From the NCBI RefSeq assembly GCF_003751265.1, contig NZ_RJKN01000009.1, positions 91,134 to 155,133 on the forward strand: DNA of 64,000 nt. The letters are read 5' to 3'. Below are positions 56,540 to 64,000 of this stretch, one piece after another. Position numbers and translations under genes: made by a program. The notes under the pieces are model-generated. The model was not told the DNA's origin and ran no database searches. It worked only from the letters and a program-made list of their open reading frames with translations. The first letter of the stretch is position 1. The number at the start of each line of letters is the position of its first letter. This DNA is from Pseudokineococcus lusitanus. Its GTDB lineage: Bacteria; Actinomycetota; Actinomycetes; Actinomycetales; Quadrisphaeraceae.

Positions 56540-57561
56540 CTCCGGACGACGACCTCGTCGAGCACCTGCGCCACCTGTCCCGCTCCACCCCGCCGTCGAC
56601 CGTCGACCGCGACGAGGTGCTGCGCCGCGGCCGACGGCGTCGGGGCACCCGCGCCGGCGGGGTCGGCGTGGCGGTCGTCGCCGCCGTCGTCGCGTCGGGC
56701 GTCGGTGTGCACGCGCTCGTCACGCCCGCGCCGCAGCGCGTCCCGTTGGCCGACGTGGAGACCGCGGCGCCGACGCCGACGGCGCCGGACCCCGACGCAG
56801 TCGTCTTCGACGAGGAGAACACGGTCGTCATCGAGCCGCTGGACGCGTACCGGTGGTCGGACCAGGAGCTGGTGATCCCCCTCGTCGCACAGGCGCACCA
56901 CACGCGCCGCTGCCTGTCGGCTGCCCGCGTCGTCGACCCTCCGGCCGGCCCGGACAGCGACCCGGTGCCCCTCCTCCCGCGGGACGGCTACAACACCTTC
57001 GGCCTGTGGAGCCCCGCTCAGGTCGACGGCACCGACTACGGCTCCCGGATGATCGAGACCGGCGACATGACTTTCCGCGAGAAGCCGGGCGTCGACGCCG
57101 TCGAGCTCGCAGCCGTCGACATGCGGTGCGCCGCCGAGGCGGCCGATCTGGACCTGGTCTACGACGCCGACGAGGTCGACGCGCTGGTGCCCCGGCCTGA
57201 CGGCGTCACCTGGGCCGGGTACACGGACGACGGCCGCGCGATCATCGAGCAGTGGGCGGAGTGCGTCCGCTCCGCCGGCGTGCCGATGGCCGACGACGCC
57301 GATCGGGCCGTCCTGGTCCCTGACGGCGTCGAGACGGCGGACCCCGTGCAGCGTCGCCGCATCGCCGCCGCCGACCTCGGGTGCAAAGAGCGGCTCGGCA
57401 CCGTCGAGGCTTTCGCCGAGGTCGTGGTCCGCGAGCAAAAGGCGTACATCGGGGAGGCCCGCGACTACCTCGAGGCGAAAGCGCAGGTCCAGGAGCGGGT
57501 GCTGGCGGCGTCCGTGGCCTACCTCGAGCGCGAGGGCGTGGAGGTCCCGCCGTTGCCGTGA
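56536..57561 (+). CDS. Membrane protein co-transcribed with the sigma factor
   Basis: Predicted 341-residue single-pass membrane protein. An N-terminal cytoplasmic part of about 38 residues (TPDDDLVEHLRHLSRSTPPSTVDRDEVLRRGRRRRGTR) is followed by one hydrophobic segment (about 40-60) and a large extracytoplasmic domain with several cysteines (Cys127, Cys206, Cys249, Cys278) and the blocks DGYNTFGLWSPAQVDGTDYGSRMIETGDMTFREKPG and DGRAIIEQWAECVRSAGV. The layout is that of an anti-sigma factor or of a sensor for the sigma factor, but no HxxxCxxC zinc motif is visible. ATG at 56536 overlaps the sigma stop (ATGA). Confidence 0.7.
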   Translation: MTPDDDLVEHLRHLSRSTPPSTVDRDEVLRRGRRRRGTRAGGVGVAVVAAVVASGVGVHALVTPAPQRVPLADVETAAPTPTAPDPDAVVFDEENTVVIEPLDAYRWSDQELVIPLVAQAHHTRRCLSAARVVDPPAGPDSDPVPLLPRDGYNTFGLWSPAQVDGTDYGSRMIETGDMTFREKPGVDAVELAAVDMRCAAEAADLDLVYDADEVDALVPRPDGVTWAGYTDDGRAIIEQWAECVRSAGVPMADDADRAVLVPDGVETADPVQRRRIAAADLGCKERLGTVEAFAEVVVREQKAYIGEARDYLEAKAQVQERVLAASVAYLEREGVEVPPLP

Positions 57562-57703
57562 GCGCCTCGCGCGCAACGCAGCCCGGCACGCGTGGCTGAC
57601 GTCGCGCCCGTGCCCGTGGACGGTGACGAGGGGCGTCCACGGCCGCGGGCGCGACGTGAGCCCCGGGGGGAGGGCTCGATCGGACGACCTGGGGGGAGGT
57701 CGG

Positions 57704-57793
57704 ATGAAGGAGTGGGGGGTCTTCTGGGTAGTGGCGCGCGTGGTCACCGTCCTGGCGTTCGTGACGTGGTTGCTCGTCGCGGCGCCGGAGTAA
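57704..57793 (+). CDS. 29-residue membrane peptide
   Basis: Very short frame with an unusually strong ribosome site (GGGGGGAGG, 5 bases before the ATG). The peptide MKEWGVFWVVARVVTVLAFV is followed by TWLLVAAPE: a single hydrophobic helix with a charged start and an acidic end. Stop TAA. It lies about 140 bases after the sigma-associated membrane protein and is followed by a perfect hairpin at 57820, as expected for a real transcription unit. It is short enough to be missed by gene finders. Candidate roles are a regulator of a membrane complex or a small toxin; I cannot choose between them. Confidence 0.6.
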   Translation: MKEWGVFWVVARVVTVLAFVTWLLVAAPE

Positions 57794-57819
57794 GGGCCGA
57801 CGGCGGTCCCCGACGTGCA

Positions 57820-57843
57820 GCCCCGCACCGGCCGGTGCGGGGC
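57820..57843. terminator. Perfect 12-bp hairpin terminator
   Basis: A 24-base perfect palindrome GCCCCGCACCGG followed by its own complement, lying between the small-peptide stop at 57793 and the stop of the convergent esterase at 57871. It should act in both directions. Confidence 0.8.
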
Positions 57844-57870
57844 CGCCCGTCGGGCCGGGTCGGGTCGGGC

Positions 57871-59106
57871 CTACCGCCGCTGGGCGGCCATCCACTGCCA
57901 GATGGGCGTGCCGTCCGCCGTCGTCGGGTCGTTGCGTCCGACGTAGACCCACGACCAGTGCCCGTCGTACATGACGCCGTCGTAGGTGACGTCGGGGTAG
58001 GCGCTGAGCAGCGCCCCGTCGATCCGCTGCGCCATGTAGAGGCCGTTGGGCTCGTACGGCACCGTGGCGTCGTTCTCGGCGTGGACGACCCACGTCGGCG
58101 TCCCGCTCATCGCGTCGAGCTCGTCGTCGGTGAGGACGACCGAGCCGCCGTAGTCGCGGACCGCGGCGATCGGGACGTCGGCGGCGAAGAAGTCGGGGTT
58201 GTCCGCGACGAGCTGCGCCGTCATGTAGCCGCCGTTGGAGGCGCCGACGACGTAGATCCGGTCGGTGTCGATGCGGTTCTCGGCGACCACCTCGTCGATG
58301 AGGCCCTTGAGCTGCGCGGAGTAGCCGCGGGCCGGGTCGTTGAGCCAGAAGTCGGGCGCCTGGGGGGCGAGGACGTACGCCCCCTTGAACACCTGCTGCG
58401 CCTCCGGCGTGACGAAGCCGACGGCGCCGCGGTTGGCCTGCAGCGCGAGGTCGTTGTCGTAGGAGCCCTCCCAGCCGCCCTCTCCCCCGCCGTGCAACCA
58501 GATGACGAGGGGTCGCTCGCCGCGCCGGGGCGGCGAGAAGAGCCGGTAGGCGAGCCCGTTGGCCTCCCCGTCGGTGAAGGCGTCGACCTCGGGGTCGACG
58601 AGCTCGCCCTGCTCGAGGGCCGAGAAGGTGAAGTCGCGGCCTCGCACCGTGAGGGGCTGCTCCTGCGTGACCGTGTACTCGAGGTCGAGCTCGACGTTGC
58701 GGCCGACGCCGGCGGCGTAGCCGAGCGTCCCGGCGCCGGGCGTGCCGAAGCCGTCCGCGAGGTCGATGACGATGCGGCCCCGCGACTCCAGCCGCACGTC
58801 GACGACCTCCCGCTCCACGTCCTCGAAGGTGCCGAAGACCGGGCCCTCCAGCGCGGGGAACGGGTTGGAGCCGCTCGCCGTGACGCGGAAGGTGTCCTCG
58901 GACAGGCCGCCCGGGGAGAGCCCGAGGCGACGCGCGTCGACGGTCAGGGACACCACCTGCTGCCCGCCGTCCTGGACCTCCGCGTCGAGGGTGAAGACCG
59001 CCGTCGTGCCCCGGGCGCGAGGCGTGTCCGCCTGGGCCGGCAGGGCGGTCAGGGTCAGCGCCAGCGGGACCGCGACCGCGGCCAGCAGGGTGAGAGGTCT
59101 GGTCAT
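57871..59106 (-). CDS. Secreted esterase, alpha/beta hydrolase
   Basis: Secreted enzyme of 411 residues with a clear signal peptide (MTRPLTLLAAVAVPLALTLT, then ALPAQA, cut before DTP). A beta-rich N-terminal domain of about 130 residues of the Ig-like esterase type precedes the alpha/beta hydrolase. The oxyanion strand is PLVIWLHGGGEGG, the nucleophile elbow GASNGGY (Ser290), the acid Asp346 in HAENDATVP and the base the histidine in DGHWSWVYV. This resembles the feruloyl/acetyl esterases and predicted peptidase-like hydrolases that open plant cell-wall esters. The ATG at 59106 has GAGGAG before it. The divergent GH10 xylanase makes a role in xylan breakdown likely. Confidence 0.85.
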   Translation of the reverse strand: MTRPLTLLAAVAVPLALTLTALPAQADTPRARGTTAVFTLDAEVQDGGQQVVSLTVDARRLGLSPGGLSEDTFRVTASGSNPFPALEGPVFGTFEDVEREVVDVRLESRGRIVIDLADGFGTPGAGTLGYAAGVGRNVELDLEYTVTQEQPLTVRGRDFTFSALEQGELVDPEVDAFTDGEANGLAYRLFSPPRRGERPLVIWLHGGGEGGWEGSYDNDLALQANRGAVGFVTPEAQQVFKGAYVLAPQAPDFWLNDPARGYSAQLKGLIDEVVAENRIDTDRIYVVGASNGGYMTAQLVADNPDFFAADVPIAAVRDYGGSVVLTDDELDAMSGTPTWVVHAENDATVPYEPNGLYMAQRIDGALLSAYPDVTYDGVMYDGHWSWVYVGRNDPTTADGTPIWQWMAAQRR

Positions 59107-59308
59107 TGGGGGGCTCCTCGACGTCGTCGTCGCCGCGGACGGCCACGTCGTCGTCCACGGGGCGTCGCGGGTGCGACGGGGCGCCCACCCTGCACCCCCG
59201 GCCGACGGAAGGGTGGGGTCGGTCGGGCAGCCCCCGGCCCGGACGGCGAGCGGGAGGAGCCGCGGGGTCTCCTGGGATGCCTCGGACGGTCGTCCGGACC
59301 TCACCCTC

Positions 59309-59327
59309 TCGGCCCACGGAGGGCCGA
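59309..59327. promoter_or_regulatory. Inverted repeat in the xylanase/esterase divergent region
   Basis: TCGGCCC and GGGCCGA, seven bases each, five bases apart, in the middle of the 275-base divergent region. A second small palindrome, CGGACG and CGTCCG, lies at 59283-59296. Either could be an operator for a shared regulator of the two genes; neither can be assigned. Confidence 0.35.
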
Positions 59328-59381
59328 CGTGGTCGTGCGCGCGTCCTAGGGTGCGCGCGTGACCGGCGCCCAGGACTGCCG

Positions 59382-61076
59382 GTGAGGACCCGGGCCCGCT
59401 CCCGCGCGCTCGCCGCGGCGACGTCGGCGCTGCTCCTCGTCCTCGCGGGGTGCACCGCGGACGCGCCCGTCCCCGAGGCGGACGTCGTCGACCTGCTGCA
59501 GCAGGACTGGCAGCACGTGCCGGGGGTGACCGCCGGTGACGACGGGCTCCGCGTCACGGCCACCGGGCGGAGCGTCCTCGGTCCCGACGGCGAGGCGCGG
59601 CAGGCGGACCCGCCGCTCGACCTGGCCGGCACCCACCTCGTGGTCGAGGGCGACGTCGAGCTCACCGCGCTCCTCACCGACGTCACCGCCGACGCGACGT
59701 GGGCCCTCTACGACCGCCCGCCGGTGGTCGCCGACGAGTTCCGCCTCGAGCCGGCCGGCCTGCGGCTGACCCTCCGCGGCGACGACCTCGAGGTCGCCGT
59801 CTTCGACGGCTCGCTCCCCGAGGACGTCACCGACCCCCAGCCGGTGCACGAGGAGGACGTGACGCTCGCCGACCCGGAGGCCGAGCTGTCGGTCCGCCGG
59901 TCCGGTGACGACCTCGAGGTGCTGAGCGGCGGGGAGACGGTGTCCTCGACGCCGCTCGGTCGCGTCCTCGGCTCGGGGGAGCTCTGGCTGGGGCTGTCGA
60001 GCGACGAGGGCTCCTTCGGGGTCGGCTCCCTCACCGCCACCGCGGGCGACGGAGGCACCGTCGCCCCCGCCGGCCCGGCGTTCGCGGCGGCCGAGCCGTC
60101 GGAGACGGGCCTGCAGGCCCTCGCCGCCCGCACCCGTCCCGACTTCCGCGTCGGGGCCGCCGTGGCCCTCGGTCCGCTCGCCGCGGACGAGGAGTACGCG
60201 CAGGCTCTGGTCGGCGACGTCGGCGCTCTCACCCCGGAGAACGCGATGAAGGCGCAGTACCTCTCGCCCCGCCGCGGCGTCTACACCTTCGAGGAGGCCG
60301 ACGCGCTCCTCGCGGCGGCGGAGAGCAAGGGCATGGCCGTCCACGGGCACACCATCGCCTTCAGCGAGGCGATGCCCGGCTGGATGCAGGAGCTGCCCAC
60401 CGGGACCGCGGAGGAGCGCCGCGACACCGCCGACGCCCTGCTCGAGTACCTCGCCACCGTGGTGTCCCACTTCCGGGGGCGGCTGGCCTCGCTCGACGTC
60501 GTCAACGAGCCCTTCGACGTCGACCAGGGCACCGACCTGCAGGAGAACGTCTGGTACCGGGCCTTCGGGCCGGACTACCCGGTGGTGGTCTCCCGTGCCG
60601 TCCACGAGGCCGACCCCGACGTCCGCCAGTTCGTCAACGAGAACGGGGCCGACGTGCCGGGGCCGCGGCAGGACGCCCTGCTCGCGCTCGTCCGGCGCAC
60701 GAACGCGCTGGGGGGTCACGTCGACGGGGTCGGCCTCCAGGCCCACGTCTACGACCTGACGACCGACGCGATCTCCGCCGAGGACCTGGCGGCCACGCTC
60801 GACACCTTCGGGGCGTCCGGGCTCGACGTCCGCATCTCGGAGAACGACGTCACGGACGCCGAGGGGCCGGACGCCCAGGCGGAGCAGTACGCGGTGGTGC
60901 TGGCCACCTGCCTGGGCTCGCCGGTCTGCGTCGGCTGGACGACCTGGGGCGTGGACGACCGCTACGACTGGTACGTCGACGAGGACGGCGCCCCGCAGCA
61001 GGGCCACGACCTGCTCCACGACGACGGGGAGCCGACGCCTGCCTACGAGGCGGTGCGGCGGGCGCTCGGCGGCTGA
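59382..61076 (+). CDS. GH10 endo-xylanase lipoprotein with N-terminal accessory domain
   Basis: Predicted lipoprotein of 564 residues that cleaves xylan. The signal peptide ends in a lipobox (LVLAGC), placing it on the outer face of the membrane. Residues about 30-225 form a beta-rich domain with no family I recognise (WALYDRPPVVADEFRLEPAGLRLTLRGDDLEVAVFDG). The GH10 barrel follows: ENAMKAQYLSPRRGVYTF, GHTIAFSEAMPGWM, the acid/base Glu376 in DVVNEPFD and the nucleophile Glu487 in VRISENDV, where most GH10 enzymes have ITELD. GTG at 59382 is the likely start. Membrane attachment rather than release suggests it feeds products directly to the cell. Confidence 0.9.
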   Translation: MRTRARSRALAAATSALLLVLAGCTADAPVPEADVVDLLQQDWQHVPGVTAGDDGLRVTATGRSVLGPDGEARQADPPLDLAGTHLVVEGDVELTALLTDVTADATWALYDRPPVVADEFRLEPAGLRLTLRGDDLEVAVFDGSLPEDVTDPQPVHEEDVTLADPEAELSVRRSGDDLEVLSGGETVSSTPLGRVLGSGELWLGLSSDEGSFGVGSLTATAGDGGTVAPAGPAFAAAEPSETGLQALAARTRPDFRVGAAVALGPLAADEEYAQALVGDVGALTPENAMKAQYLSPRRGVYTFEEADALLAAAESKGMAVHGHTIAFSEAMPGWMQELPTGTAEERRDTADALLEYLATVVSHFRGRLASLDVVNEPFDVDQGTDLQENVWYRAFGPDYPVVVSRAVHEADPDVRQFVNENGADVPGPRQDALLALVRRTNALGGHVDGVGLQAHVYDLTTDAISAEDLAATLDTFGASGLDVRISENDVTDAEGPDAQAEQYAVVLATCLGSPVCVGWTTWGVDDRYDWYVDEDGAPQQGHDLLHDDGEPTPAYEAVRRALGG

Positions 61077-61114
61077 CCACGGGGCACCGCCCCGGTCCGG
61101 CGGGTCCCGGCAGG

Positions 61115-61140
61115 TGAACTTTACTGTTTGGTAGGTAGCG
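61115..61140 (+). promoter_or_regulatory. AT-rich promoter/operator before the MFS-TetR operon
   Basis: The stretch TGAACTTTACTGTTTGGTAG and the bases after it are strikingly AT-rich for this genome and lie just before the MFS start at 61149. TAC...GTA and ACTTTAC/GGTAGGT are imperfect inverted arms of the size bound by TetR proteins, and the operon encodes one. Confidence 0.5.
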
Positions 61141-61148
61141 TCGACGGC

Positions 61149-62621
61149 ATGACGACGACCCCTCCCCCGTCGGTGGCCCGCCGGTGGTCCCTGCTGGTGA
61201 CCGTGGCGACCGGGCTGCTGCTCATCACGCTGGACAACTCGATCCTCTACACGGCGCTGCCCACCCTGACCGCCGAGCTCGGGGCGTCCGCGTCGCAGTC
61301 GCTGTGGATCATCAACGCCTACCCGCTCGTCATGGCCGGGCTGCTGCTGGGCGCCGGCAGCCTGGGCGACCGTGTCGGCCACCGGCGTCTCTTCCTCGTC
61401 GGGCTGACGGTGTTCGGCCTGGCCTCCCTGGGCGCGGCGTTCGCGCCGTCGCCGGTCGCACTGGTCGCCGCACGCGCCCTCCTGGCCGTCGGGGCGGCGT
61501 CGATGATGCCCGCGACGCTGGCCCTCATACGGCTGACCTTCCACGACGAGCGGGAGCGGAACCTGGCCGTGGCGGTGTGGGGCAGCATCGCGGTGGTCGG
61601 CGCGGCGCTCGGCCCTGTCGTCGGCGGGCTGCTGCTGTCGCAGTTCTGGTGGGGCTCGGTCTTCCTCGTCAACGTGCCCGTCGTCGCGGTGGCGCTGGTC
61701 GGCGGCGTGGTCCTGGCGCCGCGCGACGCCCCCGACCCGTCGACGCGCTGGGACCTGCTGTCGTCGGTGCAGGTGATGGTCGGCCTGGTGGGCCTCGTCG
61801 TGGCGGTGAAGGAGGTCGCGACCGTCGACCGGTCCGCCGTCGTCGTCCTCGTCGCCCTGGTGGTCAGCGCTGCCGGGCTCGTCGCCTTCGTCCGTCGGCA
61901 GCGACGGCTGACCTACCCGCTGCTCGACGTCGCGATCTTCGCCAACCCTCGCTTCAGCGCCGGCGTCGTGGCCGCCGGGGCGGCCCTGTTCACCATCGCC
62001 GGCGTGCAGCTGGTGACCACCCAGCGCTTCCAGCTCGTCGAGGGCCTCACCCCGCTGGAGGCCGGTCTGCTCGTGGCGTGCCTGGCGGTCGGGACCCTGC
62101 CGACCGCCGCCCTGGCCGGCGCCCGCGGCCACCGGATCGGGCTCCTCCCGCTCGTCAGCGGTGGCCTGGCGGTGGCCGGCGTCGGCGCGCTGGTGTGCCT
62201 GGCGGTGGCCGACCGGGGCGTGCTGTGGCTGGGCGGGGGCCTCCTGCTCGTGGGGGCCGGGCTCGGTGCCGTCATGGCGCTGGCGTCGGCGACCATCATC
62301 AACAACGCCCCCGCTCGCCGGGCCGGGATGGCCTCCTCCGTCGAGGAGGTGTCCTACGAGCTGGGGAGCCTGACCGCGGTGGCGGTGCTGGGGTCGTTGC
62401 TCACCGCCGTCGCCGGCGGCTCCACGGGTGCGGCGCTGACCGAGGCGGCGCCCGCCGACGTCGCCACGGGCTTCACCGCCGCCGTGGCCGTGACCGCCGC
62501 GGTCGTGCTCGCCGGGGCCGTCGTCACCGCGGTCCTGCTCCGGCGCCCCGCCGTCCCGGTGGACGAGGCACCCCGGGCGGGTGAGCGGGCACCGGTGGGC
62601 GAGGATGCCCGCCGTGCGTGA
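61149..62621 (+). CDS. MFS efflux transporter, DHA2 type
   Basis: Membrane exporter of 490 residues with about 14 hydrophobic segments. Family landmarks are TVATGLLLITLDNSILYTALPTL (motif D1), LLLGAGSLGDRVGHRRLF (motif A) and AVWGSIAVVGAALGPVVGGLLL (motif C), as in the SmvA/EmrB-like quaternary-amine and drug pumps. ATG at 61149 lies just after the AT-rich promoter/operator; an in-frame upstream ATG at 61128 lies inside that element and is unlikely. The end overlaps the TetR gene by 17 bases, so pump and regulator form one self-controlled unit. Confidence 0.9.
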   Translation: MTTTPPPSVARRWSLLVTVATGLLLITLDNSILYTALPTLTAELGASASQSLWIINAYPLVMAGLLLGAGSLGDRVGHRRLFLVGLTVFGLASLGAAFAPSPVALVAARALLAVGAASMMPATLALIRLTFHDERERNLAVAVWGSIAVVGAALGPVVGGLLLSQFWWGSVFLVNVPVVAVALVGGVVLAPRDAPDPSTRWDLLSSVQVMVGLVGLVVAVKEVATVDRSAVVVLVALVVSAAGLVAFVRRQRRLTYPLLDVAIFANPRFSAGVVAAGAALFTIAGVQLVTTQRFQLVEGLTPLEAGLLVACLAVGTLPTAALAGARGHRIGLLPLVSGGLAVAGVGALVCLAVADRGVLWLGGGLLLVGAGLGAVMALASATIINNAPARRAGMASSVEEVSYELGSLTAVAVLGSLLTAVAGGSTGAALTEAAPADVATGFTAAVAVTAAVVLAGAVVTAVLLRRPAVPVDEAPRAGERAPVGEDARRA

Positions 62622-63210
62622 GAGCCGACGTCAGGCCGTCCTCGTCGCGGCGGTGGCCGTCGTCGAGCGCGACGGCGTCCGCGGCCTGACCCTCGACGCC
62701 GTCGCCGCCGAGACCGGCATGACGAAACCCGGTCTGCTCTACCACTTCCCCACGCGGGAGCACCTCCTGGCCGCCGTCCAGGAGCACGTCGCCCGCACCT
62801 GGGACGACGACATGGCCGACCTGGCCGGCGGCCGCCCCGAGGACGTCACCGCCCGGGCCCGCCAGGCCGCCTACGTCCGCCTGTGCGCCGCCGGCACCAC
62901 CCGCGCGGAGCTCCTCCTGGTCCTGGAGAGCCTGTCCGAGCCGGGCGCGCACCCGCCGTGGGCGGCGGCGGTGGAGCGCTGGGCGCCGACCCCGGCCGAG
63001 GACGCCGACGACGACGAGGTCCGCGCCTTCCTCGCCCGCCTGGCGGCCGACGGCCTGTGGATGCACGAGGCCTCCTCCGGCTCACCGCTGCCGGCGGGCC
63101 TGCGCCGTCGGCTGGTCGAGGCGCTCGAGGCCGTGCCGCTCCCCGACCGGGCAGCCTGCGGTCCGCCCGCACGCGGGGCCGGGGCGTCGCCTGAGCCCCG
63201 CAGGCCTTGA
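62605..63210 (+). CDS. TetR-family regulator
   Basis: DNA-binding repressor of 201 residues. The N-terminal helix-turn-helix is RQAVLVAAVAVVERDGVRGLTLDAVAAETGMTKPGLLYHFPTREHLLAAV, the standard TetR block; the C-terminal ligand-binding part (RARQAAYVRLCAAGTTRAELLLVLESLSEPGAHPPWAAAVERW) belongs to the TetR_C group seen with MFS pumps. ATG at 62605 is preceded by GGGCGAGG; a GTG at 62581 is an alternative start. It overlaps the pump gene and should repress it through the AT-rich element at 61115. Confidence 0.9.
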   Translation: MPAVRESRRQAVLVAAVAVVERDGVRGLTLDAVAAETGMTKPGLLYHFPTREHLLAAVQEHVARTWDDDMADLAGGRPEDVTARARQAAYVRLCAAGTTRAELLLVLESLSEPGAHPPWAAAVERWAPTPAEDADDDEVRAFLARLAADGLWMHEASSGSPLPAGLRRRLVEALEAVPLPDRAACGPPARGAGASPEPRRP

Positions 63211-63234
63211 GGGGGCACGACCCGCTCTGCTGAG

Positions 63235-63735
63235 GTGGTCGGGACGGCCGGCCCACCGACGCCGCCGCCCCGCCGACCGGAGGAGCTGACGACGGCGGAC
63301 AGCCCGACGACGACCGACGAGTACCTGGAAGGGCTCGAGCCCCCCGCCCGTGCTGAGCTGCAGAGGATCCGCGCCCTCGTCCTCACGGTCGTGCCCGGCG
63401 TCACCGAGTCGATCAGCTACCGCATGCCGACGATGACCTACCGAGGGCGCGCCCTGGTGCACGTCACGGCGTCGAAGAAGCACCTGAGCCTGCACCCGTC
63501 GCCGTGGTCGATCGAGGAGCACGCGGACCGGCTGGCCGGCTACGACACCACCGCGCACGTCGTCCGCTTCACCCCCGCCACCGCACTGCCGACCGACCTC
63601 CTCGAGGACCTCGTCCGCCACCACGTCCGGCAGATCGACGACGACCGGCACCGAGCCGGGCCGGCGGGCTCGGCGACCGGGGACCTGCTGCGGCCCGCCG
63701 TCGGTGGACGGCCTCACCGCCTCGACGACATGTGA
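63235..63735 (+). CDS. DUF1801 (YdhG-like) protein
   Basis: Predicted 166-residue cytoplasmic protein with the DUF1801 fold: EYLEGLEPPARAELQRIRALVLTVVPGVTESISYRMPTMTYRGRALVHVTASKKHLSLHPSPW, the RMP and SLHP motifs of the family. Some members of this group bind iron, zinc or small ligands; the molecular role is not established. About 25 residues precede the domain, and the GTG start at 63235 is the only start codon in frame before it; the true N-terminus is uncertain because a ribosome-site-like GGAGGAGC occurs later, at 63280. It lies 24 bases after the TetR gene. Confidence 0.82.
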   Translation: MVGTAGPPTPPPRRPEELTTADSPTTTDEYLEGLEPPARAELQRIRALVLTVVPGVTESISYRMPTMTYRGRALVHVTASKKHLSLHPSPWSIEEHADRLAGYDTTAHVVRFTPATALPTDLLEDLVRHHVRQIDDDRHRAGPAGSATGDLLRPAVGGRPHRLDDM

Positions 63736-63837
63736 CCCACGTCACAGAGATCGCGCGTGACGACCGCCCGCGGACCGCGTCTGACCTCGTGTACGTGACC
63801 GGCGCAGGGCCGGTCACCCCCGACGGAAGGACCGCCA

Positions 63838-64000
63838 TGAGCCAGCAGACCGCCGCCACCACCCCCCGCGACGCCAAGGGCGCCACGGGCACGGCGCTGC
63901 AGACCACGCAGGGCACCACCTCGATCGCCGACCAGGTCGTCTCCAAGATCGCCGGCATCGCCACCCGCGAGGTCTCCGGCGTCCACGGCCTCGGCGGCGG
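63838..64000 (+). CDS. Asp23/Gls24-family protein, 3' end cut by window
   Basis: Start of an alkaline-shock/envelope protein; only 54 residues are visible before the window ends. After a disordered Thr/Ala-rich tail (MSQQTAATTPRDAKGATGTA) the domain begins TTSIADQVVSKIAGIATREVSGVHGLGGG, the diagnostic first helix and turn of Asp23/Gls24 proteins. These sit at the membrane in Gram-positive bacteria and are often encoded in runs of two to four; more may follow outside. A clear ribosome site (GGAAGGA, six bases before the ATG at 63838) supports the start. Confidence 0.85.

Noticed and set aside
1..64000. Phage, integrase, insertion sequence, tRNA or rRNA signals
   Set aside because: No transposase or integrase signature, terminal inverted repeat, att-like tRNA end, or rRNA-like stretch was found on either strand.

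Overview
The window is one contiguous stretch of a very GC-rich actinobacterial chromosome. Supporting signs are GTG starts used as often as ATG, many 4-base stop/start overlaps, a coenzyme F420-type oxidoreductase, polyphosphate glucokinase, a GlnE/GlnA2 pair, a DUF2795 protein, a MapB-like methionine aminopeptidase and a mycothiol-enzyme-like DinB-fold protein. The content would fit a Kineosporiales-like soil or surface bacterium, but the sequence alone does not prove the order. I see no rRNA, tRNA, CRISPR array, phage block or insertion sequence.

Layout. 1-8.4 kb: a truncated kynureninase followed by a coupled SDR and an F420-type oxidoreductase; then, on the minus strand, a membrane-anchored HExxH protein, a small SPOR-like protein and a Tat-exported PhoD phosphatase; then map-ppgK. 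8.5-11.5 kb: a minus-strand surface protein built on minisatellite repeats and an aldehyde dehydrogenase. 11.6-22.6 kb: the most distinctive region, a run of eight plus-strand genes that appears to make and transfer ADP-heptose. It holds a NodU/CmcH O-carbamoyltransferase, a glycosyltransferase fused to a GmhB-type phosphatase, four further glycosyltransferases (two GT9, two GT4-like), a three-domain GmhA-HldE protein carrying the isomerase, kinase and adenylyltransferase steps, and a classical SDR. Together they predict a carbamoylated heptose glycan on a Gram-positive cell. 22.6-28.8 kb: AlkA glycosylase, a 41-bp tandem repeat array, a fructosamine kinase group, UDP-glucuronate decarboxylase, DUF2795 and another GT2. 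28.8-38.5 kb: core metabolism (glnE, amidotransferase, glnA2, MFS pump, nadE, panB).

38.6-51.1 kb: sensing and envelope stress. An exported proline/aspartate-rich protein sits in an operon with an OmpR-type two-component pair; then come a lipoprotein, a STAS protein, and an ABC exporter with two paralogous permeases and a NarL-type two-component pair. The ABC/two-component block is bracketed by two paralogous lipoproteins of a family I cannot name. 51-57.8 kb: a polytopic membrane protein, WYL regulator, HD-domain protein, ChrA transporter, and an ECF sigma factor with a likely self-recognised, nearly leaderless promoter, followed by a membrane protein and a 29-residue membrane peptide. 57.8-61.1 kb: a divergent secreted esterase and GH10 xylanase lipoprotein, a xylan-degradation pair. 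61.1-64 kb: an MFS pump with its TetR regulator, a DUF1801 protein and the start of an Asp23/Gls24 protein cut by the window end.

No gene-free stretch exceeds 300 bases. The longest are 23532-23820, which holds the 41-bp array, and 59107-59381, the divergent esterase/xylanase promoter region.
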